A stretch of 64,000 nt of DNA, taken from assembly GCA_963205265.1 (NCBI GenBank), contig CAUJJI010000216.1, forward strand, positions 1 through 64,000, given 5' to 3'. Below are positions 19,772-28,416 of this stretch, in pieces (within the stretch, counting starts at the first letter, position 1; every line of letters begins with the position of its first letter). The position numbers and the translations under genes were made by a program. The stretch is from Pseudomonadota bacterium (GTDB taxonomy: Bacteria; Pseudomonadota; Alphaproteobacteria; Sphingomonadales; Sphingomonadaceae). The notes below the pieces were generated by a model. It had not been told where the DNA came from. It searched no databases and worked only from the letters and a program-made list of their open reading frames with translations.

Positions 19772-21103
19772 ATGAAAACGGTGCGCATTGGGTGCGGCGC
19801 CGGCTTTGCGGGCGACCGTATCGATCCTGCGGTGGAACTCGTCGAAAAAGGGCAGCTCGATTTCCTGGCGTTCGAATGCCTGGCCGAGCGGACGATCGCC
19901 CTTGCTCAGCTTGCCTTTCAGCGCGATCGGCGAACTGGTTTCGATCCCCTGTTGGAACAGCGCATGCGGGCAGTGCTGCCAGCAGCAAGGTCGAATGGTG
20001 TGCGCATCATTTCCAACATGGGTGCAGCCAATCCGCTAGGGGCAGCGCGCGAGGTGACACGCCTTGCCCGCCTGCTCGGGATCAGGGGGCTCAAGATCGC
20101 AGCAGTACTGGGCGACGATGTTCTCGCACCGGTTATGGCGGGCCTATCGCCGCTCACCGACAGAGTCGGCACAGTCGCAGACCTGCAGCCCCACGTGATC
20201 TCGGCCAATGCCTATCTTGGTGCGGAAGCGATTGTCGAGGCGCTGGATCTCGGTGCCGATGTGGTCATAACTGGGCGCGTGAGCGATCCGTCGCTTTTCG
20301 TCGGTCCGATGATCCATGTGTTCGGTTGGGCCGCCGATGACTGGGGCCGACTGGCACGGGGCCTGGCTGTGGGCCACATGCTGGAATGTGCCGGCCAGCT
20401 GACCGGAGGCTACTTCGCCGATCCGGGGCGCAAGGATGTTCATGGCCTGGCCCGGCTCGGCTTTCCGTTCGCCGAGGTGGACGAGGATGGAAACGCATTT
20501 TTCTCGAAGGTTACGGGGAGCGGGGGCCGGGTTTCGGTTGAATCGTGCAAGGAGCAACTGCTCTATGAGGTTCTCGATCCGGCCGCCTATGCTCAGCCCG
20601 ACGTGATTGGCGATTTCAGTAAGGCCGTGCTCACGGATGCCGGGCCGGACCGTGTTGCTCTCAGCGGCATACGCGGCTTTCCTCGCCCGGAACAGTTGAA
20701 GGTCTCAGTCGGCTATCGCGATGGATTCATCGCCGAGGGAGAAATCAGCTATGCTGGGCCTGGAGCCGCAGACCGCGGACGGCTGGCACTCGAAATTGTC
20801 CGAGAACGCATAGCTCTTCTCGGGCTGAAGCTGGCAGAAATCGACTTGTCCCTGATTGGCCTCGACTCGGTTGGATTGCGCCGGAAGCCTGCCGAGCCAA
20901 GCGAAGTCAGAGTAAGGGTCGCGGCTCGCACGTTCGACAAACGCACGGCACAACAGGTCGCCCATGAGGTCGAAGCACTCTACACCAACGGACCTGCGGG
21001 CGGAGGCGGCGTGCGCAAGTCCGTTCGCGAAGTCATTGCTATTGCCTCGACGATGATCGGACGCGATGCGATCTCGACGGAAATCTGCATGGAGGAGAGC
21101 TGA
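19772..21103 (+). CDS. AtuA-family (DUF1446) protein
   Basis: 443 aa. Matches the acyclic terpene utilisation AtuA/DUF1446 family: VRIGCGAGFAGDRIDPAVELVEKG, LDFLAFECLAERTIA, GVRIISNMGAANP, ADVVITGRVSDPSLF and YTNGPAGGGGVRKSVREV. AtuA takes part in citronellol/geraniol breakdown in Pseudomonas, but its chemistry is unclear and most family members sit in unrelated operons. The ATG at 19772 follows the LysR stop by 1 bp. With the small partner protein and CitMHS permease this forms a three-gene unit; the substrate is more likely a carboxylic acid than a terpene. Confidence 0.82.
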   Translation: MKTVRIGCGAGFAGDRIDPAVELVEKGQLDFLAFECLAERTIALAQLAFQRDRRTGFDPLLEQRMRAVLPAARSNGVRIISNMGAANPLGAAREVTRLARLLGIRGLKIAAVLGDDVLAPVMAGLSPLTDRVGTVADLQPHVISANAYLGAEAIVEALDLGADVVITGRVSDPSLFVGPMIHVFGWAADDWGRLARGLAVGHMLECAGQLTGGYFADPGRKDVHGLARLGFPFAEVDEDGNAFFSKVTGSGGRVSVESCKEQLLYEVLDPAAYAQPDVIGDFSKAVLTDAGPDRVALSGIRGFPRPEQLKVSVGYRDGFIAEGEISYAGPGAADRGRLALEIVRERIALLGLKLAEIDLSLIGLDSVGLRRKPAEPSEVRVRVAARTFDKRTAQQVAHEVEALYTNGPAGGGGVRKSVREVIAIASTMIGRDAISTEICMEES

Positions 21104-21104
21104 C

Positions 21105-21431
21105 ATGCAGTTGGGCGAGGTCGCGCATTCCCGATCCGGCGACAAGGGGAACATCTCCCAGATTTCAGTGATCGCCTACAAGGCGGTCGATTTCGAATTG
21201 ATCGAGCGCGCAGTTACCCCGGAGCGGGTGAAGCGGCACCTTGGACTCCCTGCCGCAGTGGTCATCGAGCGGTACGTCGTCCCAGGCCTCAATGCGCTCA
21301 ACTTCGTTCTGAGCGGAGCACTGGGTGGCGGAGTTACGCGATCGATCCGGCTCGATGCACATGGGAAGACCCTGGCCATGCAATTGCTGGACCTTGAGCT
21401 GACCACATCAATTGCCGACGAGACCGCCTGA
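21105..21431 (+). CDS. AtuA-associated small protein (AtuA C-terminal-like domain)
   Basis: 108 aa. MQLGEVAHSRSGDKGNISQISV carries the HSRSGDKGN motif seen at the C-terminus of longer AtuA proteins, so the AtuA function is split over two genes here. The ATG at 21105 is 1 bp past the AtuA-family stop, with GGAGGAGAG just upstream. It presumably forms a complex with the AtuA-family protein; the function of the domain is not established. Confidence 0.8.
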   Translation: MQLGEVAHSRSGDKGNISQISVIAYKAVDFELIERAVTPERVKRHLGLPAAVVIERYVVPGLNALNFVLSGALGGGVTRSIRLDAHGKTLAMQLLDLELTTSIADETA

Positions 21432-21433
21432 CC

Positions 21434-22765
21434 ATGGACACGCACGCGATAGCGGGTTTTGTCACTTTGGGCACATTCCTTGTGCTGGTGCTCTTTACGC
21501 GTCTGCCGGTCCTGTTCTCACTCGTTCTGGCCCCGATCCTTGGCGTTCTGGCGCTCGGCGACGGCGGGGAGATCGGCAAGTTTGCGTTAGAGGGTTTGCG
21601 TTCAGTCGCACCCGTTGCGGCGATGATCCTGTTCGCGATCCTCTACTTCGGGCTGATGCTGGACAGCGGATTGTTCGAGCCGATGGTCAGGCGGTTGCTG
21701 GACCTCGTTCGTGATGATCCGGTCCGCCTATGCCTGGTCTCGGCGCTCCTGCCCATGTTCGTTGCGCTCGATGGGGACGGTTCGACGACCTTCCTGATTT
21801 CCGTGACGGCGCTGCTTCCCGTCCATCGCAGGCTCGGCATCAATCCGCTGGTGCTTCCCGCGATTGTTGCACTTGCCGCCGGCGTCATGAACATCCTGCC
21901 ATGGGGCGGGCCAGCCGCGCGGGCGATGGCCGCGATCCATGCAAGCGTTGACGAGATCTTCCTGCCGGTCATTCCAGCGATGATCGGAGGCATTGCTTGG
22001 GTTCTGCTCGCGGCCGTTATCATGGGACTGCGAGAACGCAGGCGCCTGGGTCATTGCGGCAATATCCCTGAAGTGCCTGATCCCCACAACATGGAGTTGC
22101 CTGCGTCCCCGGCAGAAGGCCGCATAAGCCGACTTTTTCTGTTCAACGCCGTGCTGACTGCTGTGCTTGTCCTGTTCCTGTTTCAAGGTCTCTACGCCAA
22201 GCGGTTTGGGATCCCCGAAATTCCCCCGGCATTGCTGTTCATGGCCGCGTTCGCGATCGCATTGCCGGTGAACCGGCGAAGCGCCAAGGCGCAACAGGAG
22301 CAACTCGCCGCTCACGCGGGCAGCGCGGTTTTGGTCGTTTCGATGATCCTTGCCGCAGGCATTTTCACCGGGCTTCTCGCCGGATCAGGCATGATCAAGG
22401 CGATGGCCATGGTGATCGCCGGATCGGTAGACCCTGCTTTGGCACCCTGGCTCAGTTCCGCCGTGGCACTGACCTCGATGCCGCTCAGTCTGGTGTTCAC
22501 TCCCGACGCCTACTATTTCGGCGTCCTGCCTGTGCTGGCCGACACGGCAAGTGCGGTCGGCCAGGATCCCCATGCCATCGGCCGTGCGGCAATCCTGGGC
22601 CAGATGACTACCGGCTTCCCGCTGAGCCCGCTCACGGCCTCAACATTCATCCTGATTGGGTTGTCGGAAGTGACGCTGCGAGATCACCAGCGCTTTGTGT
22701 TTGGTTGGGCCTTCGGCACGACGGCCGTCATGACAGTGATCGCAAGCCTGACGGGAGCCATCTAA
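21434..22765 (+). CDS. CitMHS-family carboxylate transporter
   Basis: 443 aa with about 11-12 hydrophobic segments. Family features: FVALDGDGSTTFLISVTALLPVH and the symmetric FTPDAYYFGVLPVL...GFPLSPLTASTFILIGLSEV near the end, typical of the CitM/CitH metal-citrate:proton symporters. It lies 2 bp after the AtuA partner gene. It likely brings a di- or tricarboxylate, or a divalent-metal complex of one, into the cytosol for the AtuA-type enzymes. Confidence 0.88.
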   Translation: MDTHAIAGFVTLGTFLVLVLFTRLPVLFSLVLAPILGVLALGDGGEIGKFALEGLRSVAPVAAMILFAILYFGLMLDSGLFEPMVRRLLDLVRDDPVRLCLVSALLPMFVALDGDGSTTFLISVTALLPVHRRLGINPLVLPAIVALAAGVMNILPWGGPAARAMAAIHASVDEIFLPVIPAMIGGIAWVLLAAVIMGLRERRRLGHCGNIPEVPDPHNMELPASPAEGRISRLFLFNAVLTAVLVLFLFQGLYAKRFGIPEIPPALLFMAAFAIALPVNRRSAKAQQEQLAAHAGSAVLVVSMILAAGIFTGLLAGSGMIKAMAMVIAGSVDPALAPWLSSAVALTSMPLSLVFTPDAYYFGVLPVLADTASAVGQDPHAIGRAAILGQMTTGFPLSPLTASTFILIGLSEVTLRDHQRFVFGWAFGTTAVMTVIASLTGAI

Positions 22766-22846
22766 TGCGGTGGCGGGCGCAAATGGTCAACGAACGGGCC
22801 GCAGCACCAAAAATGGCCGATCAGATTGAAACACGGGAGCACTTCG

Positions 22847-23974
22847 ATGCCAGCTAAGATCACGCGAACTTTTCTGCTGGCATTGACCAGTATGGCGCTG
22901 ACTTCCGCTGCGCCGCTCCAGGGTGAGCCCCCAGTGCGACAGAGCTTGCCGCTCCAGATCATGGCAAATGCCATCCCGTTAGGCCCACCCGTTCAAGGTG
23001 CATTGCCCGAGCAGTGGGAGCGCGATCCGGAAGCCGGTCGGCTTGTTTCGAATGTGGTCGATCCCGCGCTCATCCCGGTGCTACCGGGCAAAGGCAAGTC
23101 GACCGGCGTGGCGATGATCGTCGCCCCCGGAGGTAGCTTCGAGCGCTTGTACATCGACACGGAAGGCTTTGTCATAGCCCGCCGCCTTGCGGCCCGCGGG
23201 GTGTCGGCATTCGTGCTCAAGTATCGCACCAGGCCTCTGCCCCGGACCGCAGCCGAGATCGCCGCGATGCCGCGCACGGCACCGGTCGACGAACCTCCTC
23301 ATCCCGAGGCAAAGCCGGAGGCGGTGGCGGACGCCCAGGCTGCCGTGCGCTACCTGAGGGAGCACGCCACGCAGCTGCGTATCGATCCCGCGAAGATCGG
23401 GTTCGTCGGATTTTCGGCGGGAGCGATGACCACTTTAGCTGTTGGTGTGACCCCGGATCGCACCGCCCGCCCCGATTTCATTGCACCTATTTACGGCCCC
23501 CTCTGGCTGAGGCCCGTACCGTCAGACGCGCCGCCGCTGTTCACCGCACTCGCGCTTGACGACCCCATCTTCGGCGCAGGCGAGGAAATGCCACTGATCC
23601 AGGCGTGGCGGGATGCAAAGCGGCCGATCAATGTCCATCTCTACCATCGCGGTGGGCACGGCTTTGCGACCAAATCGTCAGCGGAAGCACCGAAGCTCTG
23701 GTTCGAGGAAATGTTCGCCTGGATGCAGGACCTGGGGTTGTTCAGCAAGCCGGTCAAGGTCACTTACAGCACCGCCACTTCAACGGTGGGCGAACTCCTG
23801 GACAATCCGCAAACGCGCGCGATCGTGTTGCGGCATTATCCCCATATCCTCGAATTCGGCATGCTTGAAAAGGCACGCACATTGCCGATTGGCCAGTTCG
23901 CGACGTACGTTCCAGCGCAGTTCCCGCCGGAAGAACTGCCAAATCTCGACGCCGAACTGGCAAATTTAAAATAG
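22847..23974 (+). CDS. Secreted alpha/beta hydrolase (acetyl-xylan-esterase-like)
   Basis: 375 aa. The ATG at 22847 has GGGAG 8 nt upstream and starts a signal peptide (MPAKITRTFLLALTSMALTSAAP); the track's TTG start is 21 bp earlier. BD-FAE/xylanase-esterase type fold: VAPGGSFERLYIDTEGFVIARRLAARG (oxyanion region), GFVGFSAGAMTTLA (Ser elbow), and YHRGGHGFATK (His). A C-terminal extension of about 60 residues after the hydrolase core (STVGELLDNPQTRAIVLRHYP) is unexplained by the fold. Probably removes acyl groups from plant polysaccharide. It is 81 bp after the transporter on the same strand. Confidence 0.8.
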   Translation: MPAKITRTFLLALTSMALTSAAPLQGEPPVRQSLPLQIMANAIPLGPPVQGALPEQWERDPEAGRLVSNVVDPALIPVLPGKGKSTGVAMIVAPGGSFERLYIDTEGFVIARRLAARGVSAFVLKYRTRPLPRTAAEIAAMPRTAPVDEPPHPEAKPEAVADAQAAVRYLREHATQLRIDPAKIGFVGFSAGAMTTLAVGVTPDRTARPDFIAPIYGPLWLRPVPSDAPPLFTALALDDPIFGAGEEMPLIQAWRDAKRPINVHLYHRGGHGFATKSSAEAPKLWFEEMFAWMQDLGLFSKPVKVTYSTATSTVGELLDNPQTRAIVLRHYPHILEFGMLEKARTLPIGQFATYVPAQFPPEELPNLDAELANLK

Positions 23975-24163
23975 AGTGGCAAAAAGTAGATTCGTCTATA
24001 CTCGGCTTCCTGAGTAAACTTTACATCGAGATTTCCAACTGCAGTACCAATGTTTTGGATAATACAGGTCGGGTATTTTCCTTTGGTCCGATTGACACCA
24101 AGGCATTGGCGATCGCGGTGGAATGAATTCCTGACTTCTGTCGCCTTCGCCGAATTTCCCTGC

Positions 24164-24916
24164 CTATTCCATCGATCGCTGCGTATCTTCAAGGGCGAGA
24201 TCGACCAGCACTCGCATGGCTGTCCGAGCGGCCTCGGGGTCGCTGGCAGCGATCGCCTCATAGACCCGTCGATGATCCGGAATCGGGTTGCGGGGCAGTG
24301 CGCGGGAACGTTGCTTGAATTGGGTCGTCCAGTTGACGGCCGCACCGATGCTGGAGCTGAGCACGACGAGCGCATCGTTGCGGGTGGCGCGCAGGATGGC
24401 ATCGTGAAAATCGCGATCCGCCGCACGGCCCGCTTCGCTGGCGAGACTATGCTGCCGCATCGCGTCAAGCGCATGTTCCATGGCTTTCAGATCGGCGGAA
24501 TCGCGCCGCTCGGCAGCCAGCGCGGTAGCAGCAGGCTCGACGATTGCCCTGAGTTCGAAAAGACTACGGATGAAAGCGATGTCGGGGTCGCCTGCAAAGG
24601 CCCATGCAAGCACATCGGGATCGAGCAGGTTCCAGCGGTTACGGGGCAGCACGCGCGTCCCGGTTTTCGGCCGGCTTTCGACAAGACCCTTGGCGATGAG
24701 GACCTGGACGGCCTCGCGATAGGCGGTGCGCGATACGCCAAGAGTTTCCGCCGCAATGACTTCCGCGCCAAGCACGTCGCCCGGCGCAATCTCGCCGGAC
24801 AGGATCGCAATGCCCAGCTTTTGGGCAATGGCGCCATGATGACGCCTGCCAGTGCCGAGCGGCTTGCGAGAAGCGCGGCCTTCTGGGTTTGCAATCGCGG
24901 GGTCGCTTCGCTTCAT
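24164..24916 (-). CDS. GntR/FadR-family regulator of the arabinose operon
   Basis: 250 aa. N-terminal winged helix (AIAQKLGIAILSGEIAPGDVLGAE, LGVSRTAYREAVQVLIAKGLVESRPKTGTRVLPR) and C-terminal FCD ligand domain with the expected metal-type residues (RDFHDAILRATRND, DHRRVYEAI). It ends the minus-strand sugar operon and overlaps the dehydrogenase stop as ATGA, so it is made together with the pathway. Probably a repressor sensing a pathway acid such as arabonate or its keto-deoxy product; this is inference. The 23975-24163 gap towards the hydrolase gene holds only a weak dyad (TACTC/GAGTA). Confidence 0.9.
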   Translation of the reverse strand: MKRSDPAIANPEGRASRKPLGTGRRHHGAIAQKLGIAILSGEIAPGDVLGAEVIAAETLGVSRTAYREAVQVLIAKGLVESRPKTGTRVLPRNRWNLLDPDVLAWAFAGDPDIAFIRSLFELRAIVEPAATALAAERRDSADLKAMEHALDAMRQHSLASEAGRAADRDFHDAILRATRNDALVVLSSSIGAAVNWTTQFKQRSRALPRNPIPDHRRVYEAIAASDPEAARTAMRVLVDLALEDTQRSME

Positions 24917-25848
24917 TCCATATCTTCGAATCGCTCGGTTATGTAGGTAGTGCCGCGCAGGCAGGCATCGGCTACCAGTTGCAGGGGGGCGAGATCAACA
25001 TCGCTGGCCCCGCTCCGTACAAGGTCGACGAAGCGGCGGTACATGGCGCGGTATTCCTGCGTAAGGGTTGATTCTGCGCCAACTGCGGTATGCGCGGCAT
25101 CATCCCCGCCTTGGCTGAAGAGATAGAGTTCGTCTCCAGCCTCGAAGGCGATTTGCCAGATTTGCGGGCCGGTCTGACGCCAATCGAACGCGGCGCTGAT
25201 TGGCACGCCCTGCGCGGTCGCCATTTCCATGTCGACCGCAATGGGCGCAGCACGGCCTGCTGGAATGTGCAGCGCGGCGTCAATCAGGCGGATCTGGTCG
25301 TCCAGCACTTCGGTGAGGATCGAAAGCGCGTTGATCCCGGGATCGAACACGCCAAAGCCGCCGGCCTCCCAGATCCAGTCCTGCCCTGGATGCCAGCGAC
25401 GGACATCTTCCTTCCACGTGATCGCGATGCGGGTGAGCCTGCGCGCCGCGCACCATGCGCGGGCCTGCGCAACGGGCGCGGAATAGCGCGAATGCCAGCT
25501 GGCATAGAGCGTAAGGTTCTTGCGGCGCGCCAGATCGACCAGCGCATCGACTTCCGAAAGCGTGGCCCCCGGCGGCTTTTCCAGGAAGACGTGCTTGCCG
25601 GCGAGAAGGGCAGCGCAGGCGGCTTCATAGCGGACTGCCGGTGGCTGGCACAGGATAACCGCATCGATGTCTGGCTGGCCGGCCAGCATGGCGGTGAGAT
25701 CAGGATAGCATGCGATCCCCTCGGCTGCGGCGTTGCGACTGGCGACGGCGACCAGTTCCGCGCCCTGCGTGTGCGCGATCGCCGGCAGATGCTCGTCGCG
25801 GGCGATCTTGCCGAGGCCGACAAGACCCATGCGGATGGGCCGACTCAC
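24913..25848 (-). CDS. L-arabinose/D-galactose 1-dehydrogenase (Gfo/Idh/MocA family)
   Basis: 311 aa. NAD(P)-binding fold at the N-terminus (MGLVGLGKIARDEHLPAIAHT), substrate part with EKPPGATLSE, ASWHSRYSAPV and KEDVRRWHPGQDWIWEAGGFGVFDPGINALS, a signature shared with bacterial L-arabinose 1-dehydrogenase and D-galactose dehydrogenase. It oxidises the pyranose sugar to its lactone. GTG start at 25848 overlaps the upstream stop as GTGA. The linked lactonase, acid dehydratase, keto-deoxy-acid enzyme and semialdehyde dehydrogenase make L-arabinose the best substrate guess. Confidence 0.87.
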   Translation of the reverse strand: MSRPIRMGLVGLGKIARDEHLPAIAHTQGAELVAVASRNAAAEGIACYPDLTAMLAGQPDIDAVILCQPPAVRYEAACAALLAGKHVFLEKPPGATLSEVDALVDLARRKNLTLYASWHSRYSAPVAQARAWCAARRLTRIAITWKEDVRRWHPGQDWIWEAGGFGVFDPGINALSILTEVLDDQIRLIDAALHIPAGRAAPIAVDMEMATAQGVPISAAFDWRQTGPQIWQIAFEAGDELYLFSQGGDDAAHTAVGAESTLTQEYRAMYRRFVDLVRSGASDVDLAPLQLVADACLRGTTYITERFEDME

Positions 25849-26825
25849 AGTGGCTTCACCGCAACGAAGCCCTCATCCTGCGCTCGCTGCAACGGATTGC
25901 GCAGCGGCAGCGAAAAGGCATCGGCCTCCAGTTCGAACACGTCGCCTTCCTGCGTGCGCAGGCCATCGGAGAACGACAGCGTCGCCGTGCCGAAATAGTG
26001 GACGTGCAGGTCGCCCGGGCGGCGGAAAAGGGTGTTCTTGAAGTGGTGGTGCTCGAGATTGGCGATCGAGTGCGACATGTTGGCCTCGCCCGAAAGGAAC
26101 GGCTTTTCCCAGATCACCTGGCCTTCGCGGCGGATGCGACTGATGCCGCGCACGTCGTCGGGCAACGCGCCGAGACGCAGTTCCGGTGCCAGGGCCGCCT
26201 GCCGCAACTTGGAGTGCGCGAGCCAGAGATAGTTGCCGCGTTCGATCACATGGTCGGAGAACTCGTTGCCCATGCAGAAGCCCAGCCGCACGGGCTGGCC
26301 ATGCTGATCGATCAGGTAGATACCGGCGATTTCCGGCTCCTCGCTGCCATCCTCGGCAAAGCTGGGCATGGTCAGCGGCGCGCCCTGTGCGACAAGGATC
26401 GAGCCGTCGCCCTTGTAGAACCATTCTGGCTGGACCCCGGCGGTGCCTGGCGCGGGCTTGCCGCCTTCCTCGCCCATCAGGAACATGCGCATCGAATCGG
26501 TCAGGTTCTCGCCGCCGGCAGCGGCCTTGTGCATCTTGTCGCGACCCTCGGCGGAACCGAGATGGGTCAACCCCGTGCCGGATACGAGCAGATGGGCAGA
26601 ATCCCGATGGTCAATCGGGCCCAGCAGCGTGACTTCGGCCAGATCGAACGCGGCGCCCTTGCGCTGCTCGGCCAGCTCGGCGAGCTGCAGCCCCGCGGCA
26701 ATCGCCTGCTGCGCCAGCTGCAAGGTGGTTTCCGCGCCGGACAGGACGAATGCATTGCCGGCTGCATCGAGTGCTCCGATGCCGCGCCGACCATTGCGGG
26801 CAAACTGGATCAGGGAGCGGATCAA
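25845..26825 (-). CDS. FAH-family AraD1/GguC-like protein (2-keto-3-deoxypentonate dehydratase candidate)
   Basis: 326 aa. Fumarylacetoacetate-hydrolase superfamily, AraD1/GguC type: VSGTGLTHLGSAEGRDKMH, SDSMRMFLMGEEGGKP-like region (LTDSMRMFLMGEEGG), EPEIAGIYLI, GNEFSDHVIERGNYLWLAHSK, LEHHHFKNTLFRRPGDLHVHYFGTATLSF. Metal-binding acids are expected in the E-x-E region. In this operon the missing step is 2-keto-3-deoxy-L-arabonate to 2-oxoglutarate semialdehyde, for which FAH-type dehydratases are known in the xylose pathway. No ATG exists near the N-terminus; the TTG at 26825 overlaps the previous stop (TTGA). The longer track ORF is read-through in frame with non-coding sequence. Confidence 0.82.
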   Translation of the reverse strand: MIRSLIQFARNGRRGIGALDAAGNAFVLSGAETTLQLAQQAIAAGLQLAELAEQRKGAAFDLAEVTLLGPIDHRDSAHLLVSGTGLTHLGSAEGRDKMHKAAAGGENLTDSMRMFLMGEEGGKPAPGTAGVQPEWFYKGDGSILVAQGAPLTMPSFAEDGSEEPEIAGIYLIDQHGQPVRLGFCMGNEFSDHVIERGNYLWLAHSKLRQAALAPELRLGALPDDVRGISRIRREGQVIWEKPFLSGEANMSHSIANLEHHHFKNTLFRRPGDLHVHYFGTATLSFSDGLRTQEGDVFELEADAFSLPLRNPLQRAQDEGFVAVKPL

Positions 26826-28405
26826 TGGCCCACCTCGCGAATGCCTTCGACCGTTCGCGGCAGGTTCCAGGGATTGGCGGACTGCAAGGCGGGCGGCAGC
26901 AGTCCGTCGGGAATGTCCTGATAGCACACCGGCCGCACAAACCGCGCCATGGCCAGCGTGCCGACCGATGTGGAGCGTGCATCGCTGGTGGCGGGGAACG
27001 GACCGCCGTGGACCATGGCCGGGCAGACCTCGACTCCGGTCGGCCAACCATTCGCCAGCACACGGCCTGCCTTGGCCTGCAAGAGCGGCAGCAGCGATGC
27101 GGCGGCGGCGCTGTCTTCGGGGCCCATGTGGAGCGTCGCGGTCAACTGGCCTTCGAGCCCCGCGATCACTGCGGCCATTTCGTCCAGATCGGCGCACCGC
27201 ACCAGCACGGCCGCGGCGCCGAACACCTCATGGCCCAGCGCGGCATCGGCAAGGAATGCTGCCGCGGTGGTTTCGAACAGCGCGGCAGTGCACCGGGTGG
27301 GGCTGGATGCCTGCGGGCCTTGCGCGATCCGGTGCGCGGCCTGGTTGCCCTCGAGCGCGGCGACGCCGGCCCGGTAGCTGTCGTGAATGCCCGGCGTCAG
27401 CATCACCAGCGGTTCGGCTGCCGCAATGGCTTCGCCTGCCGCTGCGACGAAGCGGTCCAGCGCTTCTCCCTCAACAGCGATAACCACCCCCGGGTTGGTG
27501 CAGAACTGGCCCGCGCCCAGCATCAGCGACGCAGCGAACCCGGTGCCAAGCGCATCGGCCCGGACCGCCAGCGCACTCGGCAGAAGGACGACGGGATTGA
27601 CGCTGCTCATCTCGGCATAGACCGGGATTGGTTCGGAGCGAGCTGCGGCCACGGCGACCAGCGCCAGCCCGCCGGCGCACGAACCGGTGAAGCCCACGGC
27701 CTTGATGCGCGGATCGCCCACCAAGGCCGCACCCAGATCGTTCGCAACGCCCGGCAGGAAGGAAAACACGCCTTCAGGCAGGCCGTGCGCGGCGACAGTC
27801 GCCTGGATGGCCCGCGCGACCAGTTCGCCAGTGCCGGGATGCGCCGGGTGGCCTTTGACCACGACCGGGCAGCCCGCCGCCAGGGCCGAAGCAGTGTCTC
27901 CGCCCGCCACCGAGAAGGCGAGCGGAAAGTTCGAAGCGCCGAACACCGCCACCGGTCCCAGCGCGACGTTCATCCGCCTAATGTCGGCACGCGGCGGCGT
28001 GCGATCAGGCAGGGCGGGATCGATGGTCACGTCCAGCCATTCCCCCCTGCTCAGCTCGGCCGCGAACATGCGCAGCTGCCCGCAGGTGCGACCGCGCTCG
28101 CCTTCCAGCCGCATGCGCGGCAGGCCGCTTTCGGTCATGGCGGTGGCGATAAGGTCATCGCCAATGGCGAGGATGGCCTCGGCCACAGCCTCAAGAAACG
28201 CCGCGCGCGCTTCTGGCCGCAGTGCGGAAAAGGCCGGAAAGGCCGCCTCGGCGAGCGCGCAGGCATCGGCGACGTCCCGATCACCCGCCGCGCAGAAAGA
28301 CTGGGGCAGGGTTTCCCCGGTGGAGGGGTTGACTGCATGGAACAGCGCGGCGCTGCGGCGGTTCCCGCTGCCGACGAGGATGCTTCCGTCAATCATCATT
28401 CTCAT
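26822..28405 (-). CDS. 2,5-dioxovalerate (2-oxoglutarate semialdehyde) dehydrogenase
   Basis: 527 aa aldehyde dehydrogenase. FGASNFPLAFSVAGGDTASALAAG holds the conserved Asn and cofactor loop; YAEMSSVNPV holds the general-base Glu; LGAGQFCTNPG holds the catalytic Cys. These variant motifs are those of the 2-oxoglutarate semialdehyde dehydrogenase group rather than of general ALDHs. Final step of the non-phosphorylating pentose route, yielding 2-oxoglutarate. Lies 11 bp after the dehydratase and overlaps the next gene by 4 bp. Confidence 0.92.
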   Translation of the reverse strand: MRMMIDGSILVGSGNRRSAALFHAVNPSTGETLPQSFCAAGDRDVADACALAEAAFPAFSALRPEARAAFLEAVAEAILAIGDDLIATAMTESGLPRMRLEGERGRTCGQLRMFAAELSRGEWLDVTIDPALPDRTPPRADIRRMNVALGPVAVFGASNFPLAFSVAGGDTASALAAGCPVVVKGHPAHPGTGELVARAIQATVAAHGLPEGVFSFLPGVANDLGAALVGDPRIKAVGFTGSCAGGLALVAVAAARSEPIPVYAEMSSVNPVVLLPSALAVRADALGTGFAASLMLGAGQFCTNPGVVIAVEGEALDRFVAAAGEAIAAAEPLVMLTPGIHDSYRAGVAALEGNQAAHRIAQGPQASSPTRCTAALFETTAAAFLADAALGHEVFGAAAVLVRCADLDEMAAVIAGLEGQLTATLHMGPEDSAAAASLLPLLQAKAGRVLANGWPTGVEVCPAMVHGGPFPATSDARSTSVGTLAMARFVRPVCYQDIPDGLLPPALQSANPWNLPRTVEGIREVGH

Positions 28406-28416
28406 TCCGTTCTGGT

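Noticed and set aside
25845-27197. 450-aa version of the FAH-family protein
   Set aside because: The upstream third overlaps the aldehyde dehydrogenase gene and shows no family similarity; the family N-terminus (LIQFARNGRRGIGAL) begins at about 26825.
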